Assembly (NCBI GenBank): GCA_032358255.1
Contig: JAULBX010025364.1
Coordinates: 1-62,735 of the forward strand
Direction of reading: 5' to 3'
Source: Heterotrichella gracilis
Taxonomy: Eukaryota > Sar > Xanthophyceae > Tribonematales > Xanthonemataceae
Length of the DNA stretch: 62,735 bases
Below the pieces are notes generated by a model. It saw only the letters and a list, made by a program, of their open reading frames with translations. It had not been told where the DNA came from and ran no database searches. Position numbers and translations under genes: made by a program. This document shows, piece by piece, positions 11,241 through 22,482 of this stretch (positions within the stretch are counted from its first letter, which is position 1; each line of letters begins with the position of its first letter).

Positions 11241-14200
11241 TTTTGTAAACACAGGGTCAAAACTATGTATATCTGCATATGCAATTGGAGGATTTTGACG
11301 TGTTCCTCGTTACTCACATGGTACATCAAAGGTGGCCAGCTCTACCACACAAACAAATGCATGAAACCATAGTGTGGTGAATGCCCTTGGATAAGGCACC
11401 ATCTGGGCAATATCCATGCCTGTTTAGCAAACAGAGCCACAGATTCCATGTTTTGACATTGAAGATTGGCTGAAGCACTTTGCCAGAGCTGTTGGCGACC
11501 TGCAGATAACAATGAATACTATCTGCAGGTGGTGAGGCGCCACCCTGGCTTCGCTTCCCGCTTGGTCAGAATACACAATGTATGGCGCCTTGATAGGGAT
11601 CTATATCTGATGGCCTTGAAGATGTTTGGGGACATGATGCTTCACAAAGTGGAGGTGGCATCTGATTGGCTACAGGGGCCCCGCCAGTCACAGGTCATGG
11701 CATTCCTGCTGCCTGCTGGCTCTGGCATGGCTGCGCGCCTCGAGGACGATCTTACTGTACGATTTACACAGGTAAATATATTTTTTTTCGTACTTTTTTT
11801 TGGCATCTTGGGCATGTCTGCAAGGCAGGTTTCTGGCCAATACCAGTTTGCTAAGTAGTGTGTTTTTTTGGTATAAGCTCTGACGCTTGTCATGCAATGG
11901 AATGACAGGTGACAGTCATTTTCAAGATGCTTCAGAATGAGAGGGAGCTGAGAGGGGAGGGCGTTGATCCCCTGGCAGCATACGCGCCTCCAATGGCGAC
12001 AATCGCTTCTGCGCTCGTCCAAGCAGCCTTCACAAAGCCTCTCAGTGGCATCTCAGAGAGAGACCTGGCCAACAACCTCAACTTTGTTGACACTGCACTA
12101 CAGTGCATATTGCAGATGTATACGGCAGGCCAAATGACTGAGCGCACATTCCAGGTGGGTCACTCGGGTATTGAGGCAATACGTGGAATAGGGTACAGCC
12201 TGTCACTGATGTGTACGCTGGAAAGATGGTTGCATGGAACACACTTTGCTGCCTGCGCAACCAATTAGGTTGTCTTTAATGCGGATGTGCTTTGCTGCAG
12301 GGTGCTTTTGTGCAACCCTTCTGCCGCTACCTCCACGTTGCCCCCGTGGATGATGCATTGGGCTTGGACAGTTACACGGAGAAGGTGATACGCTTCACTT
12401 CATCTCTGGCAATCTGTGTATGAAGCCAGCTGCGGGAGATTGCGGCCTGGTGAGTGCTTGGGTGACTCCTTGTGATTACTCTAGCAAAAATGTAGGAATG
12501 GCAGGGGAAGTTTGTGCACGAAGAATAAAATAACAATACACATCTTCATTCCCTTAAGAGCATGCTGAGTTCCCTGCTGGATTTATCCCTATGGCATGGG
12601 TGACTTACATGGTTCATTGTTCCTTTCAGCTTGTTCCTGCATTGTGACATCTGAACGGTTCACGGTGTGATTTGCTGGGTAACGGTTAGGCTGTGGTGCT
12701 GTGCTGGCCTCATGCCCTAATTAGCTGTACATGCCCTGGATCTAATGTGTGTCATTCTCTGGTGCAGGTTCCTGGTGCAAGCCTGGCTGTGCTGCTCTGT
12801 GACAGTGGATACATGGATGGGTTGAACAGTATAAGCAGGCGGACCACACACGTTGAGACTTGTGTGTATGTGCAAGAGTCCGGATTGATATTCCTGCAAA
12901 CACCTGGCATTGGGATAACTGATGGCCCTCCTGACCGTGTGGTGGAGAGCATGTACAGGTGGGGAAGATGCACGGCATGATGTGCAAATCAATTGTGTAT
13001 GGTGAATTGAAGTGTAATGGCATGCTTCAATAAGTTTTGCTGGAGTTATGATTGGCCAATCATGGACCAGCCTCTAAGTCACTCTACCTGCGGCAGCTTG
13101 TGGCTGAACAATTGGCTTTTGCTCATCCTGCGTGCAATTATTGCATGCAATTGACTACTTCCAAGTCAATTAATGACCAGTAGGCTGCTGGGTACGATGC
13201 CAGAAGCTTGCCTCGTAGATATGCCTCTTTTGCATTTCGTTGATGCTGCGGTATCTTCTAGGTCGTTACTGCTGCTCCCTCCCACACTCTGGCTGATGGA
13301 CATTCACTGGCAGCGGATCAATGCCATCACAGAGTTTTCCATTACTGTTCCAGCATCAAATAAAAAAATCCAATGCAATGAACGCGTCCTGTGAGCATGT
13401 GCTTGCCAATACTTTCTGTACCCTTGACAAATGGCCTTGCCATGCGTGTACTAATTGCCTGGATTGAATTCCCTGTGAAGCATTGCACACCGTTGCTTGC
13501 AGGGGCCTGGCAGCTCGAACCAATTGTGGTTCCAGGGCTGCCTCCCAGCACGATTGAATACAACACCTCCTCCCTTTGAAGATTCAGCGTGTCAGATGAT
13601 TACGCGGAGCAGGTAGGGAGCATCTGATATTCCCTATGTATATCGTATATCCCTGCAGAGCTTTGGCGCGGTCATACAGTGCGCAAGTAGGTCCAGAAAA
13701 GGATTGCCCAGCAAAAATATAGTTATTGTTAACTTTGTTAGCACAGCCCGCCCCTATATATACAGTAGTTATTGACAACGACTAGCCCGATACATTTATT
13801 GAGATGGCTGCGCATGCTCTGTTTTGCGAGCTTTTATAAGCCAATGTATGGCAGCAACGCATATGGTTACTCACTAACCGCACAGTAGCCATAACCATAA
13901 CCAATCTGCGCAGTGCTCTCAGGTGCACTGAATGCTTCGTAAGGGAAGCACATTGCATGCATTTCATCTGTAGGTGACTGCCCCAGTATATGTCCCACGA
14001 GGATTCCCGCACTTCTGATTGTCATTGTCTGATCAATCATATAGACTGCTCAGGTGGCATTCATTGACACGTAGGTCATTTTGCTGCAGGCTAGGCTGCT
14101 GCACCGCAGAGCCAGACACATCATCGCCATTGAGCAGAAGGGCACTCCACCGGGCAGCCACAAAGAGTGTGTGCGGGTGCTGAAGGGGTCCAAGGGCCGC

Positions 14201-15675
14201 GTGTCTGTGCACTTTGGAACAGGCGCGGTTGGACTGCAGCCATTGCGCGTGGCTGCCAGGCTGGTAGAAGTCCTGGCAGCGGAGGGCACCACTGATGCCG
14301 CAGAAGTAAGTCTCAGGTTAAAAAGAAAAAGAAGTGCAAGATTATTATAATCGGGAGGCAAGCCTGCAGATGCAACTGCGCCTTCCAATGTGAGCTTGTC
14401 TGGCGGTGATGGTGGCTGTTGCATGATGCAATCTTTAGGGGTTAGCATGGTTGTGATGGTGGCCAATGCACTGTAAATGCTGACCTGTTTGGATCACTGC
14501 AGATCACTTCCAGAATTTGACCGTCGGTCGTGTACCTTGTTGATCACAACAAATAGCTGTGACTTCACCCCTTAAGATTGAGTTAGTTACATGCTTTTCT
14601 ACAGAACAGACAGATTAGCTATCAGCCCTGCCCTAGATGCCTTGCACATTCCAGCCTTGCCCTGGCAATGCCTACTTTAAAGCTTATTGGATCAAGACTG
14701 TGGCTGTTCATCCCTTCATGGGACCTGGACGGTCATGATTAGAAAAGTCTTCAGGAAGTATTTACAAAAATAGAAATGAAGTGAAGCAAAACTAAATATA
14801 AGCATTTCATCTTATTAACGTATTTTTGTATAGGTAATTCAACCCTGTCGTGTCCCAATGCAGGTCAGCGAAGCCCAATAATTGCATGAACGTAATAAAA
14901 ATAATAAATAATGAGAACAATAATTGTGTTCCTATGCAGGTCAGCGAAGCCCTGAAATGGCTCTTTGCTGTACCGCTCGTCGACGCCACTCCGGGTGAGG
15001 TCCCTCACCATGCACTGATGCGCATCGTGTGGGGGCAACACGCGGACCAGGATGGCAAGTACATCGTTTCAGGCAGGAGACTATAGGCTACGGACGAAGA
15101 TGTACTTGGACACTCAGATTGCACTCGAGGCTCCCAGCGAGGTGGCTTCGCTCTTCCGCTCGGTCTATGAGGGGGTGCAGCAGTGCTGCAGAGGCAGCTG
15201 TCAGGTGCCTCCTGTTGAGCTGCTGTATGTGGAGTACTCTGGGGATGCGCCTCTGGACAGGAATGTGGATGTATTTGCACTGGTGAGAAATGCGCAGCCA
15301 TGGAAAGGAGTGGCGCTGGGGGACACGCTGCGGTGGGGCAAGCCAGCGCAATGGGACAATGCAGTAGATCCCGAAACACCTGAAGGTGTGCCTGCCAATA
15401 CAGCAACGATGAGCAGCATGGCCTTGGCAGGAGTTGCGTCAAGTTTGGAGGGCAGAGGGCTTGTACAGAATGCTGCAAGCTTACCCAAGGGGAGTCAAAA
15501 GAAGAGGAAGGACAGGCTGTGTGCTGGGTGTGGACTGGTGGTGGTTGAGAGCACTACCATGCGCAAGTGCAAGTGTGGGGGGGCGAGGTACTGTGGGCGC
15601 ACCTGCCAAGAGGCGCACTGGCCAGCGCACAGGAGGTCATGCAGTGCGCGCAAGGGCGGCAGTCTGGCAACATGA

Positions 15676-16823
15676 CATACCGTATGCAGTTGAGGCTGAT
15701 GGGCAAGCTTAGTAACTTAGTACCACATTTACCGCTTTTAGGGATGACTTTCCTGGGACTGATTGGTTGTGCGGGTAGAAGACTGTATAAATATACAGAC
15801 TTCTAGTAGAAAAAAACAATATTTCTTCACGATAACTCAATTTCAGCTGCCAGTTTTCTAAGGGTTTTGGCATTTTCCTCAATTCTTTTCTCTTTTGCAA
15901 GTCTTGCAATTGCCAGCACTGGACTTGAGTATGTTAATACATGTCTGTCAGTGTCGGTATCACAGGGGGCCATTTTGACAAATATATACAGAGGTCTACA
16001 GGCACTGCGAGACAATGGGCGCCAGGGGTAGCAACTGGCAGGCACACAGGGAAGGACCCGCGGATCATGGGTCGTGGGTGTGCGGGTGGGAGGAGAGAAT
16101 TGGAATGGTAGCGGTGGTGATGCTGGCCGCCGCGGGTGTGGCATGTGGCTGCCAGGCTGAGCTGAGGAACCTTAGAAGGATGGCGATGGTGTGTGGCAAG
16201 ACCAGAGCAGCATCGAGCCGGCTGGCCGACTAGCCTTGGCCAAGTGAATCATCATGGGCAAGGAACCGTATATTGTCCTGGCTGTGCACATATTGTTACT
16301 GTGTAGTTTATCAAGCAAATTCTACCCCGGTAACTTACAGGTCCTTACAATTTTGCAGTATTGCCAATGTGATTACATACTTGATGAGTTGCCCACATGA
16401 CGTTCGCACAGCCTAATCCATCAATCATTGGCTAAGCTGCTGCCCCACAATCACGTACATTGGGTTGTGTGGTACCAATGCAGGATTGTCAATGATGTTA
16501 TGAGCAGTTGACATCATTGGTTAGCTACATGGCATTCAATGCTTTGCAAGATGTATTGAGTCTGTTAAATCTCTTCGTGCTACTGGCCTGCATGGCAGAA
16601 GCTGCTCATGCAGAGCTGACTGCAATGCTGCTGTACAAATAACCCACGGCACTATTATCAGAAGTGTTTGAGAATGGCGTCTGATAAAGCGCAACTTCAA
16701 TACTATTCTCAGAACACGACCCCATTCCCTTTTTGCCGAGCTCAGTACACTGTATCCATATGTGCCTTTCCTAGCAATCGCATGTGAGTACAGATGTGAG
16801 TACATGTCGGAGGCTCGATATCA
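15676..16823. other. No gene recognised
   Basis: Lies between the convergent 3' ends of MYND copy A and the ESCRT-III gene. No domain, RNA gene or repeat array was recognised. Confidence 0.5.
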
Positions 16824-17957
16824 TCATGACTTCAGCGCTGCCAGCTTGGCCAACAAATCATCTGCCTCTTTGTCCTCAGCTGACACAGCTTGATGGCTGC
16901 TTTGTGCCAATCGTGCTTTGGGAACAGCCCCCATTGCTGCCCCCATGTCAATGCCAATTTCATCTAGAATCTGGCCCACAATCCCCTCAGTCTCATCCTC
17001 CATCTCATCGTCATCCAATGCATTGTCGATAGCGTCATCCATCATTTCGGTGGTGAGGTTCATCTTCTCATTCTCCTTTGCAAACTGCTGCATGCTTGCT
17101 GCGATCTTGGATGGGTTGTTGACCTTGCCCATTTCCTGCATGACCTTGGTTGCTCCCGCCATCGATTGCGCAACTGCTGAGGTAGCTACCGTGGTCTGCA
17201 GAAGAAACAAGCCAGCATCAACATGCTGCCGTGAACAGAGAAGCAATGCCCACAGAGCAGGGCACCTCACATCACTCCACAAGTGCGCCCAGCCCAGTGA
17301 TACTACCGGCAGCAACACGCCATTGAGAGCCAGCAGTGAGTTTCAAGCAGGCAAATGAATACTATATGACCCATGGGCTACTGTATACGGTAGCTTCCAA
17401 GAACTCACCGTCATTCCTGCGCTGATGCCCTTGAGTTGGGCCATGCTGACTTGCATCTTCGTCATATGTTGCCGCAACCGAATCAGCTGCTTTGCCAAGA
17501 CCTTGGCACCCGCCGTGTTTCCCTGTTTTGCTGCCGCCTTAATTTCCCGTATCACTTTTGCTTCATCGCGCTTCAACCCGAGCATTTCGCGCTCAATGTC
17601 TGCACATCAAGACGAGGGTTCAGGGTTCACATAACTCCAGCCAAGCAGTAACCACCGCGCTGGGGAGGTGTTAATGCTGCAAGCACAGTATCTCCGTTGC
17701 GTGCAACAAGCAAGAATGTTGTTTCTCTCAGGAGTAACAAGGGAGCATGCCGACATGTTGCCAACAAAAGCTGCTAGTCTTACCTCGCACATTCTTCCCT
17801 ATGTCTCTCTGGCCTTGTCTTACTGCCTCTGCAAGGGGTTTGTGGATTAGTGACTTTACTGAGGCGCAAGCCATTAACTTGATCCTAAAATATACCCAAG
17901 AGTGCCATCAGGCCAACCTTTACCTTTTGGAGTGGGTTTCTTCTTGAACAAGTCCAT
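16824..17957 (-). CDS. VPS2: ESCRT-III subunit VPS2 (CHMP2 type), 4 exons
   Basis: Exons 17957-17924, 17828-17784, 17599-17409 and 17195-16824 join in perfect phase to 213 residues. The protein begins MDLFKKKPTP and has the basic N-terminal core (QRDIGKNVRDIEREMLGLKR; AKVLAKQLIRLRQHMTK) followed by an acidic C-terminal half (DDEMEDETEGIVGQILDEIG). It ends in a MIT-interacting motif of the DxxLxxLxxLK type (DDLLAKLAALKS), which recruits the ATPase VPS4. This order, basic helices, acidic linker, MIM, is the standard ESCRT-III layout, and the GIVGQILDEIGID stretch is characteristic of VPS2/CHMP2. Length equals the usual size of CHMP2B-like members, so it may be VPS2.2/2.3 rather than VPS2.1. ESCRT-III filaments cut membrane necks at endosomes, the plasma membrane and the nuclear envelope. 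The gene appears complete and intact. Confidence 0.93.
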
Positions 17958-19182
17958 GCTGGCTTGCAGGCTGGAACCTGCTGCCAAGGCCTCTGAGGTT
18001 AGCCTGCACACAGCAAGAGTTCACACACCAAAAGCGTATTGCGGTCAGGTGTGCACGCCTCCATCACTCTCACTCAGAGGCTCAGCAAGGTAATGCCTTC
18101 AGTGCCAGTGAAAGGTACACTGGGTAGCAACCTCCCCCAAGCCTCACTGATATGCATGCATACAGTGGATGCAGAATAATACAGCAGGTTCTCGTTAACT
18201 GCCATCCTTTCCCAGCTGGGATCTATTATCCTTCTATGCCTGGTTACCGTCCACAAAAAGATAACCCACCTAGGGCGTCACTGGTTTTACCTCGTGTCAC
18301 TCGCAGGCTCCGGTCGAGGCAAAGACTCAGCCCAGGTAGCCCCTCTACTTTGACGACGTCGTGAATACAGGCACCAAAGTGAGGCTGCAAGATAGATCTG
18401 TACTGGAACTCTAAAGCTTTGCTGCAAGTGGAACTTGTTGTGGACTGGGATATGGTCGCGATATGGATGTGGGGTGACCCTCGCAGTGAACCCCAAAGCA
18501 GTGGCCGAGAGGATACTGTGGCAACAAACGTGTAGTGCGTTGCGAGTATGTGACGTGAGGTTATGCTTGCAAAGTGTGATGCGTTTGTTACATAGCGCTC
18601 AGTAGCGCTCGTTGAGCTTGTCCAGGACCTGCTTGGCTCCTGACTTGAGAAGGGAGCGAATTTGCCAAAATTAATCACAATTTGCAAGATAAACCAAAAA
18701 TAGAAATAATTGCAATTTGACAGCAATGCATTTGAACAAGAGAAGGAAGCAGAAAGGGAACGCCCACAAGAGTTCAGCCAGGCACAACACAAAATTTGTA
18801 GCTGGATGCAAATCCTGCTCAGGCAAAGCTTGCCCTGTGTCCAGTGGTATGCGCCTTGCCCAACCCAGGAGGAAACAAAAAAGCAGGGCAAGCCCTCATA
18901 CACTGCACCAGCTGTAAGTAATCTAATACAAAGGTTCCCAGTACTTTGCATTCCTGCATCCAGAGATGGCGTAAGGTCTGCGAAGGCTGCACCATGGGAC
19001 ACCATTGCACCGCATAATATACGAGTAGTACAACTGGCTGGAGAGTGTAGAACCAGAACCCATAATCTGGCCCATACCAGCTAGGAAATGAAACCCAAAA
19101 ACTACTCCACCCCAAAATTAGCCTCCATCAAGAATCCATGGCCAAAGCTTTATTCAAAATGTCATCTCCAGCAGATGCAGCA
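17958..19182. other. Unassigned; possible terminal exon near 18600
   Basis: The stretch contains the VPS2 5' flank. On the minus strand near 18650-18592 a short coding-like end reads SGAKQVLDKLNERY followed by a stop, preceded by a plausible acceptor (CTCAAG), and could be the last exon of an unrecognised small gene whose upstream exons would lie at 18900-19120. A long continuous minus-strand frame at 18244-19005 spans the same bases in another frame, has no recognisable features and is treated as chance. Confidence 0.3.
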
Positions 19183-20252
19183 TCATGCTGTCAACCTGCC
19201 GCCCTTGCGCGCACTGCATGTCCTCCTGTGCGCTGGCCAATGGGCTGCTTGGCAGGTGCGCCCACAGTACCTCGCCCCTCCACACTTGCACTTGCGCATG
19301 GTGGTGCTGTCAACCACCACCAGCCCGCACCCAGCACACAGCCTGTCCTTTCTCCTGTTTGCAGCTTCTTGCAATACGCTTGCATCAGACAAGTGATCCA
19401 CAGCACTCTGCGCAACGGCTCCCGGTGTGCCCTCCAAAGCGGATGCAGCCCCAGCCACAGCACTGCCTCTGCTGTCATGGCAGCTGCATCCCTGGCTGCT
19501 CCGGAATCTGCTCCACTGTCCCATTGCGCTGGCTTGCCCCGCAGCAGCGCGTTCCCCAGCGCTGCACCCTCCCATGCCTCTGCATCGCTCACCAGCGCAT
19601 ACACAACCACATGCCTGCCCACACCTGCATCCCCAGAGTACTGCACATACAGCAGCTCAACAGGAGATATCTGACCACTGGCCCTGCAGCACTGCTGTAA
19701 GCCCTCATAGACTGAGCAGAAAACAGATGCTACGCTGTTGGGGGTCTCTACATCTACTTGAGTGTCCAGTACTCCCGTGTCTGTGCGACGTAGCGTCCTG
19801 CCTGAAACAATGTACTTGCCATCTTGGTCCACATGCGGGCCCCACATGATGCGCATCAGTGCGTGGTGGGTTTCCACATCCACAAACGTGGCGCCAGGTG
19901 GTATAGCAAGAAGGTCTTTCAATTCTTGACTGACCTGCATTAAAGTGCTACAGTTAACATATTTCAACAGAATCAGTGGTGATAAAGAGCGTCCACGCCG
20001 TGGATTGCGTTGGAGGATGAGTAGGTATCCAAAATGGATATGGTCAAGGCTTGCAGAAAAGTCGTTTGATGTGTTTGACGAACAACAGTGATAGTCAAGG
20101 TCAAGTCTTTCCCAGCCGCCAAGGGAGACAAAAATATGAACAGCTACGTGACACAGGCCAGCGCGTACAGCGTGTGATTGTGACCATGGCCAAGACACAA
20201 TGAAGCTACGACTAGGATACTCAGCATTGCATGGCTAGTACATCAGCCGGTA

Positions 20253-20266
20253 TCCTAAACCCTAAA
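20253..20266 (-). repeat. Telomere-like CCCTAAA pair
   Basis: Two adjacent units in an intron of copy B. Confidence 0.65.
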
Positions 20267-22465
20267 CAGAACTGCAAATTTCCCAGCTTTACTTGCAGCC
20301 ATGCAATTACCGCACACAGGCAATATTGCCCCTTGGTCTGATTTAACCCAAAATATAGAATAAAAAGCCTCCTTACTTTCATGGCATCAGTGGTGCCCTC
20401 TGCTGCCGTGATTTCTGAAAGCATGCCTGCCCAGCGGAGTGTGGGCGGTGCCAATCTTATTGTCACAAACTGCACAGCCACGTTCTCCTTGGGTCCCTCC
20501 AACACCCTCACACACTGCCCCTGGCCGATACATGACGCAGGTCCCTGGCGCAGTGCTATGACAAGCCTGACTCGGCGGTGCAGAAATTTGGCCTGCAGTC
20601 GAATGGCACAATTGTATCAATGAATGCGACGCTTGTAAGAGCTGGGGGGAGACCCACATGGGATAGGTGTTGGGCAGGCAGCCAGGCATGGCTTGGTCAT
20701 GCAAAGGAGTTTGTCAGGCATTGCTGCGCTGCCGGGAGAAAGGAATGGAAGTGTGGTTTGTAAATATGGCGTTTTGGAGGATGTATAGAGGTTTTTGTAT
20801 GCACAAGGTTCAGAGTGGGCCTCAGTACAAAGGTGACGCTAGATAAAGCGCATGCAGCTGGGTTCAACCAACGGCTTGCAATGGTGCTTGCAATGCTGTG
20901 CAAGGGGAGCAACAGAGTCATTATGACCAGTTATGATCCAAGACTTGCTCCCTCACTGGCCTCACTGGCCATTGATCAACAGAAATATGCATGGGAATCT
21001 CACCTTCTGCTCCAAATCAGCTGACATGCAAAAGCTTCCAAGAGAGGAGTCATATTGGACAGTGTTTGGAGGCAGCTTCAGGTCTACAATCGGTTCAAAA
21101 TGCCAGGCTCCTGCAAAGAGGAGAGTGCCTCACTTTAACCTAGCTGCAATTGAAGATTGCCATGCACTCATCAACAGGCAAGTAATGGGTTGCACCCGAT
21201 ACGGGAGGCAATTCACCAGCAGGAGTAGAGCCCATGCAGCAAACTTTGGCATGCAGGACAAGCACTTGTTGTCTATCTGCATGATATCTCGTACTGACGC
21301 TTAACATTTGCCCCTTACTGCATATGATGATCTGTATTCGCGGCAAGTGCTTGGCAGGTGCATGGCAAGGGCAAAGTACAACAAACATTGGCAACATTTC
21401 ATGATTCATGTGTTCACAGTGAGCACACCTCGAAAGTCTGAGTCCTTAGCAGTCATGTTTGTGATTGCATTGGTGTCCCTCCATGTACCATCCAGCAGCA
21501 AGAATGTGGTAGAGGAAGACAACAGCGCCCTGCATGCAAAGCTTGCGAGATTGGTCACAGCAGGCAAACTGAAGTGATACAGGCTTTTACCTTCGTAGCC
21601 GCAGCCTCCTATGACAGCTCTGTTCTCTGCTTACTAACCTAGCCTTGCATGCCGAATGACAATTTAAATATTTCCCCATTTTAGCATAAGTTGAAGCCCC
21701 CAAATACCCTTGAACATGCTTCACTGTGCACACCACTTGCACAGAGCACTCAAAATGCAATCCCAATAGCAGGGTTGCACAGGTTGCAGAACACTGGCAG
21801 TCTGCAAATTTGCTGTCATGACCCATTTTCTAAACATGGCTATGCCACATGCTGCAAATCCGCAGTGGCCTCTCATGCACCCTGCAGACTGCATAACATT
21901 CGTTGGCATATGCATTACAAGCCATCCATCTTACTCACTTGTACATGCCTGTCACCAACCCATTGGCTGGAGAATCCACAGTCAAAAGACCAGGGATTTG
22001 TAAGAGTGACACAAATGAATCCTGAATAAGCGAACATGTTGCCAACTGATTTGTGGTCTGGAGCAAAATCCTTCTCAGCGCCCCCACAAATCCGCTGTTA
22101 CACAACAGCACACCGAGGCTGGCCCCAGGGCCCTGCACCAGTAGGAGGACACATATTGGATTAGGAAATTAACCTGCTGAGGCAGTGGAGCATACCTGGC
22201 AACTGGAACCTTGGGAATATAGCAAATCACAAGAGTGCTGATGTTGGTGTGAACCAGCAGCATTGCCACACCAGTGCAGGGCCACAACACAAGGCACCTT
22301 AGCTTGTTGCTTTCTGGGCTTGTGTCAGGCCATTGCCCATGCAAGGGCACGTGTAGTAATTGGCGAATGGCCTCTACCTGTGAACCGCACAACAAAGGGT
22401 CAGAGCCTGTGATCAGCTGTCCTGCTCCAAAATTCATAAAATGACGCCATCATTAGATGATAGTA

Positions 22466-22482
22466 TTAGGGTTTAGGGTTTG
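22466..22482 (+). repeat. Telomere-like TTTAGGG block
   Basis: Two units plus a partial one just outside the splice border of a copy B exon. Confidence 0.7.

Larger units (their letters stand above)
8915..15675 (+). pseudogene. MYND-finger multi-exon gene, copy A (degraded)
   Basis: Roughly twelve exons align one-for-one with copies B and C on the other strand: 8915-9001, 9159-9308, about 9752-9959, 10268-10454, 10827-10997, 11529-11771, 11909-12151, 12300-12420, 12768-12958, 13260-13340, 13502-13614, 14090-14308, 14941-15675. The long N-terminal part is helical and may form a repeat scaffold (WLVHVGVMDDLAQLVMACAQ; ASDWLQGPRQSQVMAFLLP). The C-terminus is a MYND finger (CAGC, KCKCGG, YCGRTC, HWPAHRRSC). 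The reading frame is broken: TGA at 13577-13579 and TAG at 15084-15086, where the paralogues keep codons, and one extra base near 15101-15106. I infer a pseudogene. Function of the family is unknown; MYND fingers usually bind partner proteins. Confidence 0.68.

Noticed and set aside
18244..19005. 253-codon continuous frame on the minus strand
   Set aside because: No domain, targeting signal or repeat pattern; it overlaps a more coding-like short exon in another frame and is rich in Ser/Cys as expected of chance frames here.
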